The notes under the pieces: model-generated
Databases searched by the model: none
Told to the model about the DNA's origin: nothing
Seen by the model: the letters and a program-made list of their open reading frames with translations, nothing else
Assembly (NCBI GenBank): GCA_031323845.1
Contig: JAVIYP010000008.1
Coordinates: forward strand, 5,447 to 69,446
Direction of reading: 5' to 3'
Length of the DNA stretch: 64,000 nucleotides
Origin: PUPG01 sp031323845
GTDB lineage: Bacteria; Bacteroidota; Bacteroidia; Bacteroidales; UBA7960
Made by a program: the position numbers and the translations under genes
Part shown: one piece after another, positions 17,855-26,721 of the stretch
How the letters are laid out: every line of letters begins with the position of its first letter
Numbering within the stretch: the first letter of the stretch is position 1

Positions 17855-18325
17855 CTAATGCGTAATGAGCAAACGATTCGTCTGGGAGTTGAAATAGGTG
17901 CGGTATTCACGGAGGGGATAGTTTGAAGTTCCGCTTACCGGAGATCCGTCAAGGAGTGAAAAAACGGCTTCGCTGCAATCGGCACCGACCAGCACAGCAC
18001 TGTCTTCTGAAATGCTGAGCGTGCAGCTGTGCGGGTTTATCGGACAGGCACGATCGAAAGCCCTGAACTGGTCGGTGGAAACACGGTAAACAAAGATACC
18101 CCTGTACCCTCCCGACTCTTCGCGCAAAAATTGATGCGACATGCCGGGGTTGCTTAAGTTATAGTGAATGACGTTGAATTCGAAATGTATATGAACATAG
18201 GGTACGGGATGTTCATCGTCTTTGCTGCATGATGCATGGCTAAGCGTAAGAGCCACAGCAATTATAAGCATCATTACATAAATGCTCCTGTAACTCTTCA
18301 ATAGCCGTGGTATCTCCCCTGACAT
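17855..18325 (-). CDS. Rieske-like lipoprotein lacking cluster ligands
   Basis: 156 residues. A hydrophobic N-terminus ends at a Cys followed by SKDDE, the Bacteroidota surface-export type of lipoprotein start. The body resembles small Rieske-fold lipoproteins of this phylum (segments FRAFDRACPINPHSC and SLLDGSPVSGTSNYPLREY), but the two ligand motifs CxH and CxxH are not present: they read CPI and CSEA. It probably keeps the fold without a 2Fe-2S cluster. Stand-alone gene; role unknown. The start could also be at residue 18. Confidence 0.6.
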   Translation of the reverse strand: MSGEIPRLLKSYRSIYVMMLIIAVALTLSHASCSKDDEHPVPYVHIHFEFNVIHYNLSNPGMSHQFLREESGGYRGIFVYRVSTDQFRAFDRACPINPHSCTLSISEDSAVLVGADCSEAVFSLLDGSPVSGTSNYPLREYRTYFNSQTNRLLITH

Positions 18326-18392
18326 CTTTTATCCGATAGCTAAACAATACACAAAAATTCAGTGTTTATAACGTAAAGTTAGCATTTTTTGG

Positions 18393-18400
18393 TATTTTTG
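18393..18400 (+). promoter_or_regulatory. Candidate promoter -7 box
   Basis: TATTTTTG, matching TAnnTTTG, 58 bases before the ATG at 18459. Confidence 0.5.
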
Positions 18401-18458
18401 CTTAAGCTGCGTGTCAGAAAAGGGTCGTTGTTAAGGGCAGTATGAATGACAAAACATT

Positions 18459-18941
18459 ATGGAAGATTTTGTATATATAATACTTATCATCGTTTGGTTG
18501 TTGGTCAGTTTCCTGAGAAAGAAGCCTAAAACCCAGAAGCAAAGGGAAAAGCCCGAGCCGTCAGCACAACCCGAGGCTGTTCCTGCAGAAGAAGAACTCA
18601 GCATGGAAGAAATGCTTCAGGAGTTCCTGGGAGGTAAGAAACAACAGAAACAGGAAGCAGGTTCCAAAACCACCCCGGACATAGCGACCGACCAGGGCAC
18701 TGTTGATCCGAAGTTTGAGCAACACGTAGGACAGGAGGGTGTTTCTGAAGATTTTGAGTTCGCCACGGAAGGTAAGATTGAGACCATTGATGACCTGATC
18801 AAATCACACAAAACCCAGGAAGCACTTGCACTGGCAAAGGCCGAGGATGAATACGGCAGCGAATCCTCCGGAGATATTCCGGAATTCGACCTGAGGACGG
18901 CGGTCATTTTTTCTGAAATACTGAATAAAAAATATTCATGA
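18459..18941 (+). CDS. Small membrane-anchored acidic protein, unknown function
   Basis: 160 residues. One N-terminal transmembrane segment (YIILIIVWLLVSFL) is followed at once by a basic stretch (RKKPKTQKQREK) and then a long acidic, Glu/Gln-rich region likely to be cytoplasmic and partly disordered. The C-terminus FDLRTAVIFSEILNKKY looks like a conserved short helix. No catalytic motif. Of a type I believe is common in Bacteroidota, but no function is known to me. Single gene with its own -7 box. Confidence 0.65.
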   Translation: MEDFVYIILIIVWLLVSFLRKKPKTQKQREKPEPSAQPEAVPAEEELSMEEMLQEFLGGKKQQKQEAGSKTTPDIATDQGTVDPKFEQHVGQEGVSEDFEFATEGKIETIDDLIKSHKTQEALALAKAEDEYGSESSGDIPEFDLRTAVIFSEILNKKYS

Positions 18942-18969
18942 TTTTTTTGGACTGAATTGTTTTTTTCTC

Positions 18970-19040
18970 TACATTTGCATCAGTAACGTAAAAAAGTAAA
19001 GGCCTGATTTTGGAACTGTTCCATAATCAGGTATTTTTTC
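18970..19040 (+). ncRNA. Candidate small RNA or greA leader: promoter followed by a terminator hairpin
   Basis: TACATTTG (18970-18977) is a perfect -7 box. About 25 bases downstream, 19003-19031 forms a near-perfect 14-bp stem with a one-base apex (CCTGATTTTGGAAC against GTTCCATAATCAGG), followed by TATTTTTTC. That predicts a transcript of about 55 nt ending here, 186 bases before greA. It could be an independent sRNA or an early-terminated leader. Confidence 0.45.
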
Positions 19041-19226
19041 TGTAAGCCCCTGTTGTTTTAAAGGCATTTCTTTATCGCTTGTTTACATCATCGGAATAAA
19101 CAGGCGAGGAAAGTGTTTGTTGTACAGAAGGCGCAGATCAAATGATGATAATCTATTTCCAGACGTTCCTAAATGCTGATTGTCAGCTTGTTGAAATGTC
19201 TGGTTATTCTTTTAATATTCAGTGCT

Positions 19227-19700
19227 ATGAACCAGGTTAAGTATTTTACGAAAGAAGGGCTTGAAAAATTGCAGCATGAGCTGGAACGTTTAAAGTCGGT
19301 CGACAGACCGGCCATATCCCAACAAATTGCCGAGGCCCGCGAAAAAGGAGATTTGTCCGAAAACGCAGAATATGACGCTGCCAAAAACGAGCAGGGAATG
19401 CTCGAATTGCGTATTGCCAAGCTGGAAGAGACGCTGAGCCAGGCACGCGTCATTGATGAAAGTCAGCTCGACGTGAGCAAGGTGTCCATTTTATCCAGGG
19501 TGAAGCTGAAAAACCTTAAAAACAATGCTGTTATGGAATATACCCTGGTTCCGGAGAATGAAGCGGATATAAAAGCCGGCAAGATCTCTGTCAGCTCTCC
19601 CATTGCACGTGGACTGCTGGGAAAAAAAGCAGGTGAAAAGGTGGAAATTAGCGTGCCGGCCGGGCTGATGACTTTTGAGCTCATCGAAATATCGCGCTAA
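19227..19700 (+). CDS. greA: Transcription elongation factor GreA
   Basis: Rescues backtracked RNA polymerase by stimulating transcript cleavage. From ATG at 19227 the protein has 157 residues, the family size, with the N-terminal coiled coil whose tip carries the acidic pair in DLSENAEYDAAK, and the C-terminal globular domain (SPIARGLLGKKAGE). The open frame upstream to 19173 encodes an unrelated hydrophobic stretch and is not used. A HIT gene follows, a pairing often seen in Bacteroidota. Confidence 0.96.
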   Translation: MNQVKYFTKEGLEKLQHELERLKSVDRPAISQQIAEAREKGDLSENAEYDAAKNEQGMLELRIAKLEETLSQARVIDESQLDVSKVSILSRVKLKNLKNNAVMEYTLVPENEADIKAGKISVSSPIARGLLGKKAGEKVEISVPAGLMTFELIEISR

Positions 19701-19767
19701 ACGCGTTTATTTCTTAATGATCAACACAAAAAACAACACGCACAACTTCCAATACAACGTATAAGAT

Positions 19768-20166
19768 ATGTCCGGTATATTCACAAAGATTCACAGGGGA
19801 GAGATTCCCTCCTATAAGGTAGCAGAAGACGATCGGTTTTTTGCCTTTCTGGATATTAACCCGCTGGCGAAAGGGCATACGCTTGTCATTCCCCGGCAGG
19901 AAACCGACAATATATTCGATCTTGATGCGGATACCTATGCAGGCTTATGGCTGTTTGCCAGAAAAGTAGCTGCCGCACTGGCCGATACCATGCCCTGCGA
20001 GCGTATTGGAGTGGCAGTGGTGGGCCTGGAGGTGCCCCACGCACATATTCACCTGGTGCCCATAAACGGAATTTACGATATCGACTTCAGCAAGCCGAAA
20101 CTGGAATTAAGTCCTGAGGAGTTTAAACACATTGCTCAGCGCATTGCCGGGGCTATGCGTGACTGA
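19768..20166 (+). CDS. HIT family nucleotide hydrolase (HinT-like)
   Basis: 132 residues with the catalytic histidine triad VPHAHIHLVP near the C-terminus and the N-terminal signature IFTKIHRGEIPSYKV. The HinT branch hydrolyses purine nucleoside phosphoramidates; the physiological substrate is uncertain. It lies 67 bases behind greA and converges with ruvC, with one base between the stops. Confidence 0.92.
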   Translation: MSGIFTKIHRGEIPSYKVAEDDRFFAFLDINPLAKGHTLVIPRQETDNIFDLDADTYAGLWLFARKVAAALADTMPCERIGVAVVGLEVPHAHIHLVPINGIYDIDFSKPKLELSPEEFKHIAQRIAGAMRD

Positions 20167-20167
20167 A

Positions 20168-20728
20168 CTACTGCTTAACACGATCGGGATTGTCTGCAAT
20201 AAATGTTTTCCAGCCCGAATAACTCTTTTTTCTTCCGGAGGTGACCTGATCGCCCTGATAATGGTGGCACAAGGCCGTAGCAAGTGCATCGGTTATGTCA
20301 AGATTGTCGGGTACTCCCTTGATTTGTAAAATTCTGTATAACATCGCGGCCACCTGTTCCTTTGAAGCACTTCCCTTTCCGGTAATGGATTGTTTGATCT
20401 TGCGCGGAGAATATTCGAAAACAGGTATGTTGCGGTGTAAAGCAGCGGCAATCGCAACCCCCTGGGCACGGCCCAGCTTCAGCATCGATTGAATGTTTTT
20501 CCCGTAAAACGGGCTTTCCACAGCCAGCTCATCCGGGTGGTATTCATCAATGTTGCGAAGCACCGTCTCAAATATCTTTTTCAGCTTCAGGGGGTGGTTC
20601 CCAAGCTTGTCCAGCTTTAGCACATCCATGGCAATCAAATGGATTTTTTTCCCTTCGACGCCTATAACCCCCAAACCCATGCTGTTGGTTCCGGGGTCTA
20701 TTCCTATGATCACTTTATCGTGGTTCAA
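20168..20728 (-). CDS. ruvC: Crossover junction endodeoxyribonuclease RuvC
   Basis: Resolves Holliday junctions in recombination and repair. Catalytic acidic residues are in GIDPGTNSMG, VESPFYGKN and the C-terminal DITDALATALCHH. An ATG-initiated frame begins far out at 20848, but its first 40 residues are foreign to the family. A TTG at 20728 gives MNHDKVIIGIDPGT and a 186-residue protein, exactly the family start and size, so TTG is chosen. RuvA/RuvB are not in the window. Confidence 0.9.
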   Translation of the reverse strand: MNHDKVIIGIDPGTNSMGLGVIGVEGKKIHLIAMDVLKLDKLGNHPLKLKKIFETVLRNIDEYHPDELAVESPFYGKNIQSMLKLGRAQGVAIAAALHRNIPVFEYSPRKIKQSITGKGSASKEQVAAMLYRILQIKGVPDNLDITDALATALCHHYQGDQVTSGRKKSYSGWKTFIADNPDRVKQ

Positions 20729-20898
20729 GACGGCCCAAGTTACAAAAAACCGCAATAATTCTGGCGGGTTAAGCTTTTTTTTTATGAAAGGACATGATTT
20801 GTGTTCAGCTTTTTTTATATTTACAAGTTGAAACGCATTCATCACCACATCATAATTACTCTATTATTGCCTTTTTTATTCACCAAAACCAATCAAAC

Positions 20899-23800
20899 AT
20901 GAAGCGAATTTTACTTTTTATGGGGGTATTGCTTTTTGCAAGCGTATCCTTGTTCGGGCAACAGATTCGTGTTGCCGGTGTTGTTACCGACCAGGTCACG
21001 GGTGAGACCATGCCCGGGGTTACGGTTGCTGTAAAAGGCACGACCATTGGTACCGTAACTGACATTGACGGTCGTTATGAGCTCAGGGTAGCCTCTGATG
21101 CGGTGCTCATCTTTTCTTTTATTGGAATGAGAACCGTTGAAGTGGAGGTGCAGGGCCGGAACGTTATCAATGTTGCCATGGAACTGGATGTCACAGTGCT
21201 GGGAGAAGTAGTGGTTGTAGGTTATGGTTCCCAGCTAAAGTATGAGTTAACCGGGTCCATTGCCTCATTGAGATCGGAAGACATTGCCGGAATCACCATG
21301 CCGAGTTTTGAAAGCGCGCTGCAAGGCCGTACGGCCGGTGTGCATATCAGCGGCGGAAGCGGAAAGCTTGGCCAGGTGGTGCGCACCCGCATCCGCGGCG
21401 CATCTTCCATCTCTGCCAGCAACCAGCCCCTGTATGTCATTGACGGGGTTCCGGTGTTTTCGCAAAACCTGGGAACAACAGCCAATGAGCCTACCAACCC
21501 ATTGGCCGACCTTAACCCTGCCGATATCGAATCCATTGAAGTGCTTAAAGATGCATCGGCAGCAGCGATCTACGGATCCCGTGCCTCCAACGGGGTCATC
21601 CTGGTGACCACCAAACGTGGCCGTGAAGGACGTACACAGTTCAACGTGTCAACCCAGGTCGGTTTCTCCGAGCCTTCAAACAAGGTGGGCTTCCTGAATC
21701 GTGAACAATACCTCGATTTGTTCAGGTCGGCCTATTCAAACGTTGCCGGCGGGCCGAACGAAACTTTTGTGATCTGGGACAGCTGGACGGACGCTCTTGA
21801 CTGGCGGCTCTACGCCTGGCGTGATCCTGATAATCCGGACGACATTACCCAGGGCCCCGACGTCAACTGGGAAGACGAAGCTTTGAGAAGAGGCGGATAC
21901 CAGCAGTTTGACATCTCGGCTTCCGGTGGTACACAATCCACAAGATTTTTTGCCGCCCTCTCTTTTATGGATCAAACGGCTATTGTTAACGGGAATGAGT
22001 TTGACCGTATCAATGCCCGCCTAAATCTTGATCAGAAAGCCACTGACAACCTTTCCTTTGGCCTCAACATGAGCCTGGCACGTACGCGCAATTTCAGGGT
22101 GGCAAACGACAGGGCCTTTGCAACACCGCTGCAGATGATCGCCCTGCCACCGATGAACCCCATCATCGACCCCGCCACAGGCGAACTCAACAGGCGTACC
22201 TTGTATGAAAACGGATTGGTGGTGCGGAAATACAACAACTTCGACACCGAAGTGTTCCGTAATTTCGGTAATCTGTTTGCGGAACTCAATATCCTACCCG
22301 GACTGACCTTCCGGTCAGAGGCCGGTGTGGATATCCTGAACCAGCGTGAAATCGAATACCGCGGACGACTAACCAACGATGGTGGCCCCGATGGCTTTGC
22401 TTTCGACAGAACGGTTACGGCAAAGATCTTTAACCTGGAAAACTACTTTACCTACAATGCCATTTTTGCTGATCACTATGATCTGAACCTGGTAGCAGGT
22501 ACCAGCTTGCAGGCCGCCGACTTCGACTTTGCGTCCATGACAGCCAGGGGCTTCCCCAACGACCAGTTCAAGCGTATTGCCAGCGCCGCTGAAATAACAA
22601 GTGCCAGCTCCAGCGGAACAGGATACCGGTACAACTCTTTCTTCGGTCGTGCAAATTTCAAAGCTTATGACAGGTATCTGTTGTCGGTGACCGGAAGGGT
22701 TGACGGCTCATCACGTTTTGGACGGGATAACCGCTATGGCTTCTTCCCCTCGGCTTCTGCCGGATACATCATCACCAATGAAGACTTCCTGATCGACAAT
22801 TATACCCTCAGCTTCCTGAAACCAAGAGTCAGCTGGGGACGTACCGGGAACTCCGAAATCGACAACTTTGCTTCACGCGGTCTCTATGTGGGCAGCAACT
22901 ATGCAGGACTGGCGGGTATGATCTCAAGCAGTATCCCAAGCCCCGACCTGCAATGGGAAACAACCACACAGACCAACGTAGGTATCGACTTCGGATTCTT
23001 CAACAACAGAATCTCCGGTGAAATTGATTACTATATTAAAAACACCACCAACCTCCTGCTCAATGTACAGGTTCCCGCAACAACAGGGTTTACCACTGTT
23101 TATAAGAACGTTGGTGAGATGGAAAACAAAGGATGGGAATTTGTGCTCAATACAGTTAATATAGATGGGGAATTCCAATGGACTACCAACTTCAACATTG
23201 CCTTCAACCAGAATAAAGTGACCAACCTGGATGGTCAGATCATTACTGCAGGCATATGGCGTGTTATGGAAGGCCACCCCATTGGTATTTTCTACACTAA
23301 GGAATATGCAGGAGTTGATCCCCAAAACGGCGATGCCTTGTTCTATCTTAATGAAGAAGGTGATGAAACAACGACCAACCTGGCTGCAGCGGCCAACCGT
23401 ATCGTTGGCGACCCCAATCCCGATTTCTGGGGTGGTTTCTCCAATACTTTCCGCTATAAGGGATTCGATCTTAATGTCTTCTTCCAGTTTGTATATGGAC
23501 ATGACATTTATAACCACGGCCGCCAGTGGCAGGCCGATGGCTTCTCCTGGTTCGACAACCAGACGGTTGACTTTTACAACGACCACTGGAAGGAACCCGG
23601 CGATGAGACCTATTATCCGCAACCAAGATTCTATAATGGTAACGGATATGGTATTTCCAGCATGCTGATCTTTGATGGATCATACATCAGGCTGAAAGAA
23701 GTATCATTGGGCTATACGTTGCCGCGCAATATTGTACAGCGTGCCAACCTGAACAATGTAAGGGTGTTTGTCAGAGCATATAACCTGCTGACCTTCACCG

Positions 23801-23943
23801 ATTATCCTGGATGGGACCCTGAAACCAGTGCTCCCAATACCGCTGATATTACAACCCAGTCCAGCAACATCCAGCAGGGATGGGACTTCTATACAGCACC
23901 CCAGCCCAGGACAATCACCTTTGGTTTAAACCTTGGTTTCTAA
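20899..23943 (+). CDS. SusC/RagA family TonB-dependent outer-membrane transporter
   Basis: 1014 residues. After a signal peptide (KRILLFMGVLLFASVSLFG) comes a carboxypeptidase-regulatory-like domain (GVVTDQVTGETMPGVTV), a TonB-box-like VLGEVVVVGYG, a plug domain (IYGSRASNGVILVTTKRG) and a long 22-strand-type barrel ending in TFGLNLGF. These import oligosaccharides or peptides with a SusD lipoprotein, which is encoded next. No glycoside hydrolase, protease or regulator accompanies the pair, so the substrate is open. The start at 20899 is set by the signal peptide. Confidence 0.95.
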   Translation: MKRILLFMGVLLFASVSLFGQQIRVAGVVTDQVTGETMPGVTVAVKGTTIGTVTDIDGRYELRVASDAVLIFSFIGMRTVEVEVQGRNVINVAMELDVTVLGEVVVVGYGSQLKYELTGSIASLRSEDIAGITMPSFESALQGRTAGVHISGGSGKLGQVVRTRIRGASSISASNQPLYVIDGVPVFSQNLGTTANEPTNPLADLNPADIESIEVLKDASAAAIYGSRASNGVILVTTKRGREGRTQFNVSTQVGFSEPSNKVGFLNREQYLDLFRSAYSNVAGGPNETFVIWDSWTDALDWRLYAWRDPDNPDDITQGPDVNWEDEALRRGGYQQFDISASGGTQSTRFFAALSFMDQTAIVNGNEFDRINARLNLDQKATDNLSFGLNMSLARTRNFRVANDRAFATPLQMIALPPMNPIIDPATGELNRRTLYENGLVVRKYNNFDTEVFRNFGNLFAELNILPGLTFRSEAGVDILNQREIEYRGRLTNDGGPDGFAFDRTVTAKIFNLENYFTYNAIFADHYDLNLVAGTSLQAADFDFASMTARGFPNDQFKRIASAAEITSASSSGTGYRYNSFFGRANFKAYDRYLLSVTGRVDGSSRFGRDNRYGFFPSASAGYIITNEDFLIDNYTLSFLKPRVSWGRTGNSEIDNFASRGLYVGSNYAGLAGMISSSIPSPDLQWETTTQTNVGIDFGFFNNRISGEIDYYIKNTTNLLLNVQVPATTGFTTVYKNVGEMENKGWEFVLNTVNIDGEFQWTTNFNIAFNQNKVTNLDGQIITAGIWRVMEGHPIGIFYTKEYAGVDPQNGDALFYLNEEGDETTTNLAAAANRIVGDPNPDFWGGFSNTFRYKGFDLNVFFQFVYGHDIYNHGRQWQADGFSWFDNQTVDFYNDHWKEPGDETYYPQPRFYNGNGYGISSMLIFDGSYIRLKEVSLGYTLPRNIVQRANLNNVRVFVRAYNLLTFTDYPGWDPETSAPNTADITTQSSNIQQGWDFYTAPQPRTITFGLNLGF

Positions 23944-23986
23944 CGTAAAGCCAATGAGATTCATTCATAAAAAAATAAGGAACAAT

Positions 23987-25456
23987 ATGAAAACACAGAA
24001 ATTATTTATATATCTCAGTTTTTTCCTGTTGACGGGCCTGGTGGTATCCTGTGATGATTTTCTTGACATAGAACCCCAGCTGGCCGTTAGCGATGATGCC
24101 ATTTATGGTGATCATGAGGGTGTGCTGAATGCTCTGCACGGTGCTTATGCTCTTGTTGCAAGCAGCAACCTGTACGCCGGAACCAGCGTTTTTCAGAGCG
24201 ACCTGGTAGCCAACACCGGTGAATTGAACTGGATAGGCACCTTTATTCAGTACCGCCAGTGGAACTGGAAAGCCATGGACCCTAACGATGGATTTGTCTC
24301 AGGGAAATGGAGCACCAGTTACAAAGCCATTGACCTTTGCAACAACATCCTGGCGAGTCTTGACGTCGTGAATGACGCCCACAAGGCCAGGGTTGAAGGA
24401 GAAGCCCTGTTTATCAGGGGTATCCTGTATTTTGAGTTGGTCAGGTTTTATGCATTGCCCTATGTGGCCGGACAAAGCAATGATCATCCCGGCGTGCCGC
24501 TGGTGCTGACACCTACAGCAGGCATCACCGAAGAGAATTATCCGTCCAGAGCGACGGTTGCCGCCGTCTATAACCAGATCTTGGCAGACCTTACCGGTGC
24601 AAAAACCCTGCTTTCAGATTTTACATCAGCCGGTGCCAATGGTGGCAGAGCAACCGCTTCAACTTCTGCAGCCTTTCTTGCCAGGGTGCACATGGCTATG
24701 GAAAATTGGTCAGCCGCTGCCAGTGAGGCTAATACCGTCATTAACAACCTGGGTGGATACGCCGCGTTGCATGCAACACCCAGGGCTGCTTTCAATAATG
24801 ATGAGTACACCAGTGAAGATGTGTTTATGATCAATCAAAACCCCACCAGTAATGCCGGACAGGCAAACACAGGGATCACCACATTCTTCGCCAGTTTGCC
24901 CGGTCTCGGCAGGGGCGACGTATATGCCTCCCAGGGCTTTTTTGACATGTTTGATGACAATGACCTTCGCATCCAGGTGACCAATGACCCCGGTATCGGG
25001 AGCATAGCTGACGTGCCCACCATGTTCTATGTCGGTGTGGGTACGGATTCAGGGAACCGGATGTCGTCAAAATGGGGTAAGCACGATGCCAACGTGCCCG
25101 TCATACGCCTTGCTGAAATGATCCTCACCCGTGCAGAAGCCAACTTCCGTGCAGGCTCTGCCGTTGGTGCCGCCCCGCTGGATGATGTCAACATCATCAG
25201 GGATCGTGCCAACGCCGATGATGTGTGGGTGTCGCTGACGCTCGACGATATACGTGAAGAGAGGTTCCGCGAACTCGCCTTCGAAGGACATGCCATACAC
25301 GATCTGCGCCGCTTCAGGGGCAGTGTGGTGGCACCCTCAGGGTCTCCATTCGTGGGACAAACCATACCGTGGAATGATGGCAGGCTCGTATTGCCGATCC
25401 CGCAGCGTGAGATTGATGTCAATCATAACCTGGTGCAGAATGATGCCTATATATAA
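23987..25456 (+). CDS. SusD/RagB family nutrient-binding lipoprotein
   Basis: 489 residues. A lipoprotein signal ends at LVVSC followed by DDFLDIEP, the classic SusD start, and the body is the TPR-type SusD fold with a C-terminal domain (VRLAEMILTRAEANFR, RFRELAFEGHAIHDLRRF, LPIPQREIDVN). It caps the SusC channel at the cell surface. It is 43 bases after susC and is followed by a strong terminator, so the pair forms a closed two-gene unit. Confidence 0.95.
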   Translation: MKTQKLFIYLSFFLLTGLVVSCDDFLDIEPQLAVSDDAIYGDHEGVLNALHGAYALVASSNLYAGTSVFQSDLVANTGELNWIGTFIQYRQWNWKAMDPNDGFVSGKWSTSYKAIDLCNNILASLDVVNDAHKARVEGEALFIRGILYFELVRFYALPYVAGQSNDHPGVPLVLTPTAGITEENYPSRATVAAVYNQILADLTGAKTLLSDFTSAGANGGRATASTSAAFLARVHMAMENWSAAASEANTVINNLGGYAALHATPRAAFNNDEYTSEDVFMINQNPTSNAGQANTGITTFFASLPGLGRGDVYASQGFFDMFDDNDLRIQVTNDPGIGSIADVPTMFYVGVGTDSGNRMSSKWGKHDANVPVIRLAEMILTRAEANFRAGSAVGAAPLDDVNIIRDRANADDVWVSLTLDDIREERFRELAFEGHAIHDLRRFRGSVVAPSGSPFVGQTIPWNDGRLVLPIPQREIDVNHNLVQNDAYI

Positions 25457-25492
25457 GGCAGAGGGCTTTAGCAGCGCATAAACGCCTGCAAC

Positions 25493-25527
25493 AAAAAAAC
25501 CCGGATGGAAGAGTCCGGGTTTTTTTG
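25493..25527 (+). terminator. Rho-independent terminator after susC-susD
   Basis: Stem ACCCGGA/TCCGGGT extended by A-T pairs, loop TGGAAGAG-like, then seven or more T. It lies 37 bases beyond the susD stop. Confidence 0.85.
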
Positions 25528-25551
25528 TTGATTTTTCTTAATCCTTAATCG

Positions 25552-25559
25552 TACCTTTG
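25552..25559 (+). promoter_or_regulatory. Candidate promoter -7 box for pdxA
   Basis: TACCTTTG, 45 bases before the pdxA ATG, immediately after the susCD terminator. Confidence 0.6.
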
Positions 25560-25603
25560 CAGGTAATTAGTTTTACTGGCAGCGCAACAAACAGTTCATC
25601 CCT

Positions 25604-26683
25604 ATGGAAAGAGAAACAAAAACAGACAAACCGGTCCGGATAGGAATCAGCCACGGCGACGTTAACGGTATAGGCTACGAAGTGATCATTAAAACACTCC
25701 TGGACTCCAGGATACTTGATTTTTTTACACCCATAGTGTATGGTTCTTCAAAAGTGGCTTCGTATTACAAAAAAATGCTCAATATTCATGATTTCAACTT
25801 TAATGTTATCCGTTCGGCAGATCAAGCCCTGACGGGAAAAGCAAACCTCGTAAATGTTTTTCAGGATGAAATAAAAATTGAAATAGGCCAGTCAACCGAC
25901 ATTGCCGGAAGGGTGGCTTTTGAAGCTCTTGAAGCGGCCACGAATGATCTGGCGAAGGGACACATCGACGCCCTCGTGACGGCTCCCATCAACAAACAGA
26001 ACATACAAAGCAAAGAGTTTGACTTTCCGGGGCACACCGAATACCTGACCAAAAAATTCGGAGCCGAAGAAAGTCTTATGCTTATGGTAAGCAATACCAT
26101 ACGTATCGGTGTCATTACCGGGCATGTGCCTTTAAGTGAAGTGCCTGAAATGATCACCGTGGATTCCATACTCACCAAAGCGCGTATTATGAATACCGCG
26201 CTGCAGCAGGATTTTGGCATCGGGAAACCAAAAATTGCCCTGATGGGCCTGAATCCTCATGCAGGCGACAAAGGCGTTATCGGACGGGAGGAACAGCAGG
26301 TGATCCTGCCGGCCATTGACAAAGCTTTTGACGAAGGGATCCTGATGTTTGGCCCTTATCCTGCAGACGGGTTCTTTGGCTCGTCGTCATTCACCAGCTT
26401 TGATGGCATCCTTACCATGTATCATGACCAGGGACTCATCCCTTTCAAGACCTTGTCGTTCAAGAGCGGGGTTAACTTTACTGCCGGTTTGCCTGTGGTG
26501 AGGACTTCTCCGGCTCACGGTACCGCTTACGACATCGCCGGCAAGAACATGGCGCACCCCAATGCCTTCAGAGAAGCTGTTTACATGGCAATGGATGTTG
26601 TAAAAAACAGATGGATGAACCAGGAGCTGCAGCAAAACCCCCTGGGGCTGTCCGCCGAAAGTGATGATAGTGATAATGAATAA
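25604..26683 (+). CDS. pdxA: 4-hydroxythreonine-4-phosphate dehydrogenase
   Basis: Acts in DXP-dependent pyridoxal phosphate synthesis. 359 residues with the family N-terminus GISHGDVNGIGYEVI, the metal-binding His in FPGHTEYL and MYHDQGLIPFK, and TSPAHGTAYDIAGK at the C-terminus. The next gene encodes a PLP-dependent racemase domain, which may be coincidence. 38 bases separate them. Confidence 0.95.
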   Translation: MERETKTDKPVRIGISHGDVNGIGYEVIIKTLLDSRILDFFTPIVYGSSKVASYYKKMLNIHDFNFNVIRSADQALTGKANLVNVFQDEIKIEIGQSTDIAGRVAFEALEAATNDLAKGHIDALVTAPINKQNIQSKEFDFPGHTEYLTKKFGAEESLMLMVSNTIRIGVITGHVPLSEVPEMITVDSILTKARIMNTALQQDFGIGKPKIALMGLNPHAGDKGVIGREEQQVILPAIDKAFDEGILMFGPYPADGFFGSSSFTSFDGILTMYHDQGLIPFKTLSFKSGVNFTAGLPVVRTSPAHGTAYDIAGKNMAHPNAFREAVYMAMDVVKNRWMNQELQQNPLGLSAESDDSDNE

Positions 26684-26721
26684 CAACAGCGAAAGTTGCT
26701 CCTGTCAGAAAGCCAGCTACC

